From Symsagittifera roscoffensis (lineage: Eukaryota > Xenacoelomorpha > Acoela > Convolutidae): a DNA stretch of 64,000 nucleotides. This document shows, in pieces, positions 45,036 to 56,000 of this stretch. The notes below the pieces were generated by a model. It was not told the DNA's origin. It saw only the letters and a list, made by a program, of their open reading frames with translations, and made no database searches. Each line of letters opens with the position of its first letter. Positions within the stretch are counted from its first letter, which is position 1. A program made the position numbers and the translations under genes. The stretch lies in the NCBI RefSeq assembly GCF_963678635.1, contig NC_087066.1, positions 41,439,338-41,503,337 on the forward strand, in the 5' to 3' direction.

Positions 45036-46240
45036 CTAAGAGCCGAGGAGAGAGTCACTCCATCTCCAATGGATTAAGTATATAACTGTCACTAAAAATA
45101 TAGTTTATTGTGGTTTTCTAGCCGTGTTTTTAATAGTAATTACGTAATCTGGGGATCCTAGACCCAGCTATAAGGTTATTTTTGCATGTAAGCGAAAGCT
45201 GATCAAAGGTCGTTCGGCTGATTGCCTAAAAATGGTAACTTTTTATTTAGACCAAAACAGACCAGAAAAATAGTTGGCTATGTCTAGACGGTTAAAAATA
45301 ATCAGAATTAAGGTAACTGACGTCAGCCAATGGTCAATAGGTAAATTTCCTACGCTCCATCACTGTGTAATGTATAGGCGATGTGACATTCGACCAGAAT
45401 GGCCAAAATGCAGTCTCTGCAGAATTCAGGATTTTAGCAGTGAACCTTCCGGATTGGCGATTTAGAACGGATAAGGACGTTATTTGAATGATTGGCCAAA
45501 CGGTGAAGGCTAGAAGATTCTGGAATTCTAAATTTTAAATTTTCGAAGTGATAACGTAACATTTCTGAGAAATGTTAAAACGGCCATTTTGGCTAAAATA
45601 GCAGAAAGAAACAGAACAACTTTTATCTGCGATTGCGAACAGTACGAAAATCGAGATTGGAAAACGACAACGAACTACAGAATAGCAGAGAACGTTCCGA
45701 GTTGCAACTATTGTGCTGCTACAATAGTTGCAAGGCCGTTGCCAACAACGGTGAAGGGTGAGAACCAGCCTTCCGGATTAGCAAGAAATCAAGAGTAAGG
45801 AGCTTGATTCGGCGGATTCAAGAATCCGGAAGGGTCTCGGGACGGAAACTTTTATTAACTCACATAAACTTTTAGCATCCTGTCATGTCCTGACTTGAAT
45901 TTAACTGATATTTTGATTAGTTTTGACAAGGATGAGGTGCTAGGAGTTGGGGGGAAAGGGTTGATCCATCTTCGATGGAGATGATGATTTTTATCTACTG
46001 AACAAAAACAATAGTAATATGATAAGTAGTAGCCCTGTTTTTAGGAGTGACCTCGTGGTCTGGGGATACTGAGACCCAGCTATGAGCTCACTAACTTTGC
46101 ATGTAATTCAGTTATTTTGAGCGTTCTGGTCGAAGCCGGAGAACAGTAACGTTTTTGTCAGCCTGATGTAAGAAAGACCACCGAAAAGTACTGGCTTGGT
46201 AGAGACGGTGAAAAACATGCAAAGCTCTGTTTAGACGCTA
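45036..46240. repeat. Diverged internal direct repeats in the motif-rich leader
   Basis: 45040-45300 and 45940-46235 share TCTGGGGAT-CT-AGACCCAGCTAT, TTTGCATGTAA and AGAC-GT-AAAAA blocks in the same order and orientation. Their 900-bp offset suggests an old duplication within the leader. The same pair occurs in the second tandem copy at +3744. Confidence 0.5.
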
Positions 46241-47140
46241 GCCAGTCGTCTTAAGACTTAGTTTTGTTATCCGTCGATATGTATCTTCCGGGCGAATGTT
46301 ACATGTATGTTTTTATGGCGCTCCTGGGTGTTATTCTTTCATAACATCATGACCGGCGGAACCGTTAACGAGCACTCCGCGCCGAGCGGATGCTCACATT
46401 AACGCCCTTAATAGGCCTAAACTGCCGGGGCGGAAGGGTAGTTCGGAACGCGGAAGCCTTCCGGATTACCGTGAATAGTTTTTTAACCTAGTTAAGACCG
46501 AAAATTCACGAACCAGGAAGGGTGGGGGGAATCATGAACCCCTCATCCCCTGAGTGGTTTGTGACCAAAAACACTTAAAGATATCAGCAAAACCAAACAA
46601 AAAGTAGTATAGTACCCAAGAAAAACAAAAAACATAAAAAATAACCGAAAAAACCAAAAACAGTAAAAAAGTAAAAAATCAGTAGAAATCATCCCCCCAG
46701 ACAAGATGTGATTCAACCCCCCCGTTTGTTGTTGATAGATATATTGTTGTTACAGGCATTTATATCAGTCAGGATCGTTACGATCAATTTTGTAGCCCGT
46801 TTGTGAGGCTTGTACTGTAGGGTTATTTGAGCATTTAAGCACGTTAATGATAAATTGCGCTCAATCCGGAAGGGTCAGCTGATTTGCGCTCAATTCGGAA
46901 GGGTCTTGGGTGAAGACCGATCCGGCAAGCAGTTCAAGGAGCAACAAGAAGGGGCTCAACGACAACAACAATCGACTGTTGGGTATCGTTAACAAGTTTT
47001 GTATCCCTTTTGGTACAAAAAGTAAGATAGTAATCTGTGGGGGGCTCGACAGTGCTGCACTGTAGTGACCCTTCACCGAACTGCGAATATCCGAGTTAAG
47101 CACCTTAATTCGGATAATAAACAAACCCGGAGGGGTATAG
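45440..47140. repeat. Scattered CCGGARGGGT / CCCTTCCGG palindromic modules
   Basis: Examples are AGCCTTCCGGATTAGC...AAGAATCCGGAAGGGTCTC (45770-45835), GGAAGCCTTCCGGATTACCG (46455), CAATCCGGAAGGGTCAGC (46865), AATTCGGAAGGGTCTTGG (46893) and GACCCTTCACCG...AACCCGGAGGGGTATAG (47069-47137). Forward and reverse copies pair as stem arms. The same modules recur downstream at 51290-51357 and 51866-51930. Confidence 0.7.
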
Positions 47141-47532
47141 TATTACTAATATTATTATTCATATAGCCTATATTAATAGTCACATATCGTTTTTCAGTGA
47201 AAAACAACGAAAACAGACCGGTTTTTAGGGTCAAAATAGCGATATTTTGATCCCCCCACAAGTCGCGATTTTTGAGATATCGATATTTTTTGAAACGGAA
47301 AAAAGCGCTAAGTTAGTGTGTTACATCGTAACTGCACTACTGTAATAAGTAGAACCGGTTAACTTTAGTTCGGAAGTGGTTGGAACTAGTTTGGTACCAA
47401 AAACCAAATTTTCCCAATTTTTGATAGTAAGAAACACTAAAAATTGGTTGAAGAAAACGGAAAAAAAATCCGATATCTTTCGTCCACTATTAAATAACTG
47501 CTCGCAAATTCTCAGGATAAAAACTCACTAAC

Positions 47533-47659
47533 CGACTTTATTCACTGGGCACGATTTTCTGCATTCTTGCCGACATTTTTTAGGTTTGCACTTGTCTTTA
47601 CTAACAATGGCCACCCGGGTGAGGTCAGCCTGGCCCTGATTTGACATCTTAGCAGCCAT
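47533..47659 (-). CDS. ABCE1: Duplicate ABCE1 exon 1 (distal copy)
   Basis: Identical in sequence to 43789-43915, including start codon, CX4CX3CX3CP motif and donor GTTAGT. It has no downstream ABCE1 exons of its own. If a distal promoter is used, its donor could splice to exon 2 at 42675, skipping the proximal exon, and give the same protein. Otherwise it is a non-functional fragment. Confidence 0.9.
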
Positions 47660-49179
47660 TTTTGACCCTGAAATTTTGAGGTAGAGTCTCAAACTGGTAA
47701 ACTAGTCTGCACTTGTGGAGCAACTTGACAAATTTGACAGATAACACCGTATATATTCGTAAAAACGGAATACCGAAAACTCAGAAAAACATTTTCGCTC
47801 ATAAGGAAACTAGAAAATTACTTAAGAAAACTCGAATTTAAGTAAGAGACGAAGCCTTCCGAAACAAAATGTTTGTGCAGTTACATTCGTTACTTTGTTG
47901 AGTCTGCAAATCGGGAAGGATAGGGTTTAAAGAAGAAGACCTTCCATGTGGTGAGGAAGACGCCTTCTTCAACAAAGACGGAGAACCCGTGAGGGTCTCG
48001 CGGCTGCTAATAAGATGCATCCAAACTAACAAATTACTTTGGAAGAATCAGACGAGCACGGTAATTTGGCCTTTTGGCTTTAAATGTAAACGTCGAGTCA
48101 CGAAAACAGTTCATATCATACCAGCTGCGCCTCTTTGCAGTACAAACGAAAGGTCATTGAAGGGACGATTCATGGGTTTTTTGAAGTAACTCAACATGGA
48201 AAAAATTTGACAAAGCTTTCAGAAAAAAAAACAGGAAACATTATAATTGAATTCAGAATCCCAAAAATGGTCCGACGAATAGCACCAAAAACTCTTAACA
48301 AGATTTTTGAAGGAAAGAAAAACTACGCGGTTCCGAAATCAATAAAGGGAATCGAGAGCTGGTCGAACGACTCAACCCCTACTTTGACAATATCGAGGCA
48401 ATCCGTCACAACCAATAGCTAAAAAACTGCTCAACATTTATAGGGTACAGAAATTTCATTGCCAGGAAAATATAAACATCCTTGCCATCCCTCAAAACTT
48501 CTTTTCCAAGTGAATTGAAATCCAAAACTGTGCATAAGTGTATAAGCCTACATGTACTGCAAGTAACTCCAGCTATGTCAACCAAAAAGCGCAGTATAAG
48601 GCCACATTAGTTGATAGTGATTGCAAAAAGGACACCCCAGAAGGATAGCAATTTCAGGACTGCGGGAACACGTTTCTTCAACAAAGACCGAGAATCAGTA
48701 ACTTCAGATACGTATTTTAGCTACTGTAATGCCCTGGACGATTTTAATAACTCCAATTTCAGTATTTCAAAGCGTGAGTACTAAGAGCCGAGGAGAGAGT
48801 CACTCCATCTCCAATGGATTAAGTATATAACTGTCACTAAAAATATAGTTTATTGTGGTTTTCTAGCCGTGTTTTTAATAGTAATTACGTAATCTGGGGA
48901 TCCTAGACCCAGCTATAAGGTTATTTTTGCATGTAAGCGAAAGCTGATCAAAGGTCGTTCGGCTGATTGCCTAAAAATGGTAACTTTTTATTTAGACCAA
49001 AACAGACCAGAAAAATAGTTGGCTATGTCTAGACGGTTAAAAATAATCAGAATTAAGGTAACTGACGTCAGCCAATGGTCAATAGGTAAATTTCCTACGC
49101 TCCATCACTGTGTAATGTATAGGCGATGTGACATTCGACCAGAATGGCCAAAATGCAGTCTCTGCAGAATTCAGGATTT

Positions 49180-50885
49180 TAGCAGTGAACCTTCCGGATT
49201 GGCGATTTAGAACGGATAAGGACGTTATTTGAATGATTGGCCAAACGGTGAAGGCTAGAAGATTCTGGAATTCTAAATTTTAAATTTTCGAAGTGATGAC
49301 GTAACATTTCTGAGAAATGTTAAAACGGCCATTTTGGCTAAAATAGCAGAAAGAAACAGAACAACTTTTATCTGCGATTGCGAACAGTACGAAAATCGAG
49401 ATTGGAAAACGACAACGAACTACAGAATAGCAGAGAACGTTCCGAGTTGCAACTATTGTGCTGCTACAATAGTTGCAAGGCCGTTGCCAACAACGGTGAA
49501 GGGTGAGAACCAGCCTTCCGGATTAGCAAGAAATCAAGAGTAAGGAGCTTGATTCGGCGGATTCAAGAATCCGGAAGGGTCTCGGGACGGAAACTTTTAT
49601 TAACTCACATAAACTTTTAGCATCCTGTCATGTCCTGACTTGAATTTAACTGATATTTTGATTAGTTTTGACAAGGATGAGGTGCTAGGAGTTGGGGGGA
49701 AAGGGTTGATCCATCTTCGATGGAGATGATGATTTTTATCTACTGAACAAAAACAATAGTAATATGATAAGTAGTAGCCCTGTTTTTAGGAGTGACCTCG
49801 TGGTCTGGGGATACTGAGACCCAGCTATGAGCTCACTAACTTTGCATGTAATTCAGTTAATTTGAGCGTTCTGGTCGAAGCCGGAGAACAGTAACGTTTT
49901 TGTCAGCCTGATGTAAGAAAGACCACCGAAAAGTACTGGCTTGGTAGAGACGGTGAAAAACATGCAAAGCTCTGTTTAGACGCTAGCCAGTCGTCTTAAG
50001 ACTTAGTTTTGTTATCCGTCGATATGTATCTTCCGGGCGAATGTTACATGTATGTTTTTATGGCGCTCCTGGGTGTTATTCTTTCATAACATCATGACCG
50101 GCGGAACCGTTAACGAGCACTCCGCGCCGAGCGGATGCTCACATTAACGCCCTTAATAGGCCTAAACTGCCGGGGCGGAAGGGTAGTTCGGAACGCGGAA
50201 GCCTTCCGGATTACCGTGAATAGTTTTTTAACCTAGTTAAGACCGAAAATTCACGAACCAGGAAGGGTGGGGGGAATCATGAACCCCTCATCCCCTGAGT
50301 GGTTTGTGACCAAAAACACTTAAAGATATCAGCAAAACCAAACAAAAAGTAGTATAGTACCCAAGAAAAACAAAAAACATAAAAAATAACCGAAAAAACC
50401 AAAAACAGTAAAAAAGTAAAAAATCAGTAGAAATCATCCCCCCAGACAAGATGTGATTCAACCCCCCCGTTTGTTGTTGATAGATATATTGTTGTTACAG
50501 GCATTTATATCAGTCAGGATCGTTACGATCAATTTTGTAGCCCGTTTGTGAGGCTTGTACTGTAGGGTTATTTGAGCATTTAAGCACGTTAATGATAAAT
50601 TGCGCTCAATCCGGAAGGGTCAGCTGATTTGCGCTCAATTCGGAAGGGTCTTGGGTGAAGACCGATCCGGCAAGCAGTTCAAGGAGCAACAAGAAGGGGC
50701 TCAACGACAACAACAATCGACTGTTGGGTATCGTTAACAAGTTTTGTATCCCTTTTGGTACAAAAAGTAAGATAGTAATCTGTGGGGGGCTCGACAGTGC
50801 TGCACTGTAGTGACCCTTCACCGAACTGCGAATATCCGAGTTAAGCACCTTAATTCGGATAATAAACAAACCCGGAGGGGTATAG
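49180..50885. repeat. CCGGARGGGT modules in the second tandem copy
   Basis: Exact duplicate of the 45440-47140 module set, carried by the 3.7-kb tandem duplication. Confidence 0.7.
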
Positions 50886-51988
50886 TATTACTAATATTAT
50901 TATTCATATAGCCTATATTAATAGTCACATATCGTTTTTCAGTGAAAAACAACGAAAACAGACCGGTTTTTAGGGTCAAAATAGCGATATTTTGATCCCC
51001 CCACAAGTCGCGATTTTTGAGATATCGATATTTTTTGAAACGGAAAAAAGCGCTAAGTTAGTGTGTTACATCGTAACTGCACTACTGTAATAAGTAGAAC
51101 CGGTTAACTTTAGTTCGGAAGTGGTTGGAACTAGTTTGGTACCAAAAACCAAATTTTCCCAATTTTTGATAGTAAGAAACACTAAAAATTTAGAAAATTT
51201 TTTGAAATTTTTGAGGTAGGACAGTAAAAATAGTTGTTCGGACAACGTCCACTAGTGAATCTACAAGTTTTAAAACCCGCTACCCGAAAGCCTTCCGGGT
51301 TGCAGAGAAATCGAACGTAACGTGTTTGATTTGGTGGATTCATCAATCCGGAGGGGTCCAGGTAGCATAGTTTTTCGCAAATTTTTTCTACAATAGCGTT
51401 TTAGATTGGGTCTTTTGCATTGAACTAGAAGAGTATAGGCCTTCTGAGCTCGGATCAATAATTTTTAGGTCGAAAGGACCAGATTTGCGGAAAAAGTTAG
51501 GCGGAACCTATAAGAGAGAAAATTTTTTGAGTTCGGAAAAAAGACGTTTTGGTTAATAACTTTGGAACTACTGATCATATCGAGTTGATCTTGGTACCAA
51601 TAGATCAGAAATTAGCTGAGCTTACTAATAGGATCAGAAATTTTTCGGAAAAGCGAGCGAGAAAATTTTTTGAGATTGTTTTTAGCAAATTACACAAATC
51701 CGGAGGGGTACACCCTTCACGTTTTATAAATTTTTCTGAAAAACCCTTATACCCCTACCAAAAGTTGATAGCGATTGAACTAAGTAACTTAGGACAGTTC
51801 TAGACAAAAAGGGAAGGCTGAAGGCACAAGACAACCATAATAGAGTCGAAGTTAGGCAAGTGATAAGACCCTTCACCGTTAGTGTGAATTGTCAAATAAG
51901 TGCCTTAACTTCAATCCGGAGGGGTCTAGGAAAGGACCCTATACCCTTCCCAGTTAATTCAAACAGCATAAAAGCAACGCAGAACGTA

Positions 51989-52245
51989 TCCGGAGGGGTA
52001 TAAGCTGAAATTAAGAAAACTACGGAAAGCTACTTTGACAGAGCTAAGGGCTCCCAACCCGGAGGGGTCGAAATTTTTCAAAGTCAGAGGGGTCCGAATC
52101 CGGAGGGGTCTACTTTCCACAAAACCGGAGGGGTCCGAATCCGGAAGGGTCTTATAGTTGCTAATTCGGAGGGGTCCAAATCCGGAGGGGTCCATATTCT
52201 GACAGTCCGGAAGGGTCCTATTTGTGCCAATCCGGAGGGGTATTA
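51989..52245 (+). repeat. Dense ATCCGGAGGGGTCC array upstream of the retroelement frame
   Basis: At least ten copies of a 12-14 bp motif (consensus AATCCGGAGGGGTCC, some with GGAAGGGT) lie in about 260 bp, all in one orientation, with 5-25 bp spacers. More isolated copies lie at 51347, 51699 and 51913. The array ends about 780 bp before the polyprotein start. Confidence 0.85.
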
Positions 52246-53022
52246 TTTTATTAAGGACTTAGGTAAACGAAAGAAAGACTAAAAAGCGAGAGGTATTAGG
52301 TTATTAATACACAGGCTAGGTATCAGTGACTGCACTGGTAACTTGCCTCTCAAAAAGAACCAGACTGATACAAAACAGGTCCAAACTCGGATATTCGCGA
52401 CACTAAGTCTAAATTAAAAAGAGCGTGACTCATTGGTGTGGATTGAAACATAATACGTTTTTGGGGAAAGTGACTGCCCTGAGGATTTTAGTAGGTCTAG
52501 CTCGGGCAGTCCGAAGGCAGATAGGTAACACAGTACTCGGTGGGTGCAATAGACGCCCACTTGAGAAAATTACTGCCTTCAAAGTTTTGTCTGTTTGGTG
52601 CAGCACCAAGCAGGGAAAGCTTTTTCTTTAAAAGACAGGTTCGACTATTGTACTGCGACCGACTAAGAGTACAAGACACATACGTTTTTTTATATATACA
52701 TTCATATTGTGTCAATATATATATTTTTTTTGTTTTTGATTTTAAATCAACCTAAACTGTGCTTGATTGGGTAGTGACTACACTATCTTTTAAATTGACT
52801 GATAACATCATATTGTGCTAGTTCCCAGATCTTTGGACCGATAATCGGCTAGTGTGAATAAATTTTATACAAACTGTACTCTGACAGCATACAGGGATTC
52901 GTGGTCACTATTTAATAGAATCTGGTGAAATTTATTGTGTTGTGTCATTGTTTTTGTTAATAAAACTATAAGGTCTCTAGCAATTGAGTCAAGAGTAGGC
53001 ATAGGAAAGTGACAAATAAAGA
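52246..53022 (+). other. Region between the motif array and the polyprotein start
   Basis: No open frame. A partly repeated pair, GTGACTGCCCTGAGGATTTTAG (52471) and ATTACTGCCTTCAAAGTTTT (52570), and a TATATACATTC...ATATATATATTTTTTTTG patch at 52690-52730 are visible. No primer-binding site could be assigned. An in-frame TAA lies two codons before the start at 53023. Confidence 0.4.
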
Positions 53023-56000
53023 ATGAGTTTAGACAAGTCAAGGATACCAAAACGAGGTAATAGCTCTAGGAAATTCATACCTGAAAAGCAAAGAAAAACG
53101 ATGACCGATCCTTTTGTGGATTGGATCAAGCGATCCCGGTCTGACAAAAGGGGGACGGTTTCAGGCAGAATGGTTGAAACGAGAAGTCAGAAGACCTCAG
53201 AAGAGCGAAGAGAACTATTAGAAGTGGAGGTCAATACGGACCATACCATGAACGACAACCAGGGAGTAAATGGATTGGAAGGAAGAGGCAGAAGGCTGGC
53301 GAGTGAATCAACCCCGGTGGAACAAGGCCATGATTTTGCCACTTCCACCGGGACATTGGATCGAGAGGAGATGTCGGAACTGTCCGACATCTCAACTGAA
53401 GTAACGGCGACTAGAAGATCTCCGACAGACAACACTATGATGGCAGGCGGAACGGGGAAACAAACAACGTCATCATCATTCTCAGAAAGAATGAAGAACA
53501 CCTTCGGAAACATCTTTCCATTCAGCATGGGAGGAGGAGCAGGAAATGACGGTGAATCCCAGGAGGAAGAGGATGAAGAGGAGCAAGGGGACTTTGGATC
53601 TCAGGTCAGCCTCAACAGTTCGATCCAGGAGAACGAGGCATACGTCGGAGGAGAGACTGGAACCATGGACAAATTTGGTGTAGTGACAACGATAAGCAAA
53701 GAGGCAAACACACCAGGCCAGTCAAAAGACTTCGCGATTAGGACAAGTTCAGAGCCACAAACTGGAGAGAGTAGAACCAGAGGGCTTGGCAACGCGTTAA
53801 CGGATCCTGAAATAAATAATGATAAAACGTCAAGACAGAGAGTCAAGGCCCGGATCTCTACCAGCACGAAGCTACCTGGGACCGACAGAGTTACACCACC
53901 ACTAGTGACGCCGCTCATGGATAACGGGGCAGCACTAGAGGAAGCCTTAAACAACATAGTGGGCAGTTTAGGAGAACAAAATGAACAGATGTCGATAAAG
54001 ATGAGTGAACTGGAAAGAGCAGTTCACATTGAAAGAGAAAGTCTGCGGGAAGAAATAAACCGCAACAGACAAGAAGTTGGCAGAAGCGAAAAACGCTTGA
54101 AAGAAAGAACGGACGAACATATGACGAGGAACTTGTCGCGAATGACAAGAGAGGCGGAACAGAGGGAGTTACGCTTAAGAGCCGACATGGAGAAGTTAAG
54201 AATTCAGCAAGAGCAGTCTCTTGGGTCTCTTGACACAAAGATAGACGCGATGATGGAGAGGCGAACGCAGGCTATCATGGATAGGTTGGACGGGCTACTA
54301 AGCAGCAAGAGTGGACCAAAAGAAGGAGAGCCGAACTCGGGAGGTCCCAGCAGGGAACCGAGGGTGAACTTCAATGAACATCAAAGGAGGAAGACAAATG
54401 GATCCACTAGAGGCAGGGGCAGTTCATCAGGCTATGCCACAAGGGGTAATACAGCATGGGGCCCGAACAGTAGAGCAAGTTCAACGGGGAACAGACAAAC
54501 CTCGAACGAACGACCAACGCAAAGCACACATGCAACCGGGAGAAGCGATTCTAGCAACATGGGGCATACAAGCCCGAGGAGGAGTCACATGGGCCAAGCG
54601 GGAAACGCTCATGGTGATTCGGATTGCAGGGATGCACCGCACACAGAGCCTTCGACAAGGTGTGAGGACACTCAGGCGGGACACTCAAGGGATGCTACGG
54701 CAATGGCCACAGCATTTGAACCCCTGAACAGGTCTTTGGAGACATTCCTGACGCGGTTATCTAGAACCAATGAACGCAGTGAAAAGTCCAGAAGAGTCTT
54801 TAAGAAGCCAAGATGCTACAAGGACGAATCTGATGGCTGTATTGATACCTGGATAGAGGTAATGAAGCTGCATTTCGAGGAAGAGGACTTGTCGGAGAGA
54901 CAGGAATGCAGCGCGCTCACCAGCAACTTAGAAGGGACAGCCCTGAACTGTGTCATGGCTAAGAAACAGTATCAACGTGACACTGCTGAGAAAATCTTCG
55001 AAATCTTGTTAAACCGTTTCGGATCAGGGGTGCAGGGGCACCAGGCGATGATGCGCTTCGAGAAACGGAGGCAACGAGAAGATGAAACAATAGACAAGTT
55101 TCTCGATGATTTGGAAATGCTGAGAAGACGCAGCCAACCGGATGAGTCAAACCGAAGGATGAACCTGGCCGTAGCCTCAAAATTCATCGATGGTGTGAAA
55201 AATGATGAACTTCGTACGATGCTAGCAACGCATTACACACCACTATCAACTAATGCGCCAACACCGGAGGAGTTGAGGCTCAAATCAAAAGAGTATCTTT
55301 TGTTGAAACCTCCTTCGAGATCTGGATATTACAAGAACAATTATGGCAATTTTAACAACGGACCAGCTAACCAAGGGAACAATTGGTACAAACCGAGGGA
55401 TGATATGGACAAGAGACGTTCTTGTGCTAATTGCAGTTCAACAGACCATCATGTGTCAGCATGCCCAGCTTACAAACAAGGCATGAAAGCAATAGGCTTT
55501 AGCCTCGAGGACGAAGATGCGTCAGAGTTGGACCATGAGGATTTCATGAGAGGAGTAATTGCGAAATTCGGCCCGAGGTGTTTCTTTTGCAACTTGGAAG
55601 GTCATTTTAAATCAGATTGTCCGCAATTCTGGGATGCAGTGGCAGACATCAAGCATCCAAGGCATGAAGAAGCTTTGTCAGGAGTGAAAGCAAGCAAGGC
55701 TCGACTCTTGAGCGAAGCAGAGGCACGCAGGAAGGACAAACCTCAAGAGCTGGCGGCAAAGAAAATGCAAGCGGTAACAGAAGAAGCACGTGAACCGGAA
55801 CCAGCAACTGCGGCCGATGACTTCAAGATCGATTATAAGGCAGCCGCAAAGGATGCTCTAAATAGAGTACAGCAGGAATTGGTGACGAAAGAGATCGAAC
55901 AAAAAGTGAAACTTGAACTGGAAAATGAAAAGCTTCAGGAGCAACTGAATACCTTCGAGGCAACGGAGTTCGAGGAGACGAAAACACCAAGCAGTTTAGA

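Larger units (their letters stand above)
43697..47440. repeat. 3744-bp direct tandem duplication, copy 1
   Basis: It begins AAATTGGTTGAAGAAAACGG, and the same sequence restarts at 47441. The two copies differ, by eye, at only four places: one A in a poly-A run near 44485/48230, a C/A near 44845, an A/G near 45558 and a T/A near 46120. The junction shares AAATT. It includes ABCE1 exon 1, the first 92 bp of intron 1, the ABCE1 upstream region and motif-rich DNA resembling the leader of the downstream retroelement. Confidence 0.95.
47441..51190. repeat. 3745-bp direct tandem duplication, copy 2
   Basis: Second copy of 43697-47440. It runs to ACACTAAAAATT, then continues into TAGAAAATTTTTTGAAATT, which is absent from copy 1. 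This copy is the one joined to the retroelement. Confidence 0.95.

Noticed and set aside
45274-45798. Two 63-69 aa plus-strand frames, repeated at +3744
   Set aside because: No recognisable motif. Conservation between copies is explained by the 99.9 % identical tandem duplication, not by selection.
51989-52245. CRISPR-like array
   Set aside because: Repeats of 12-14 bp with spacers of irregular 5-25 bp length in an animal genome do not fit a CRISPR array.
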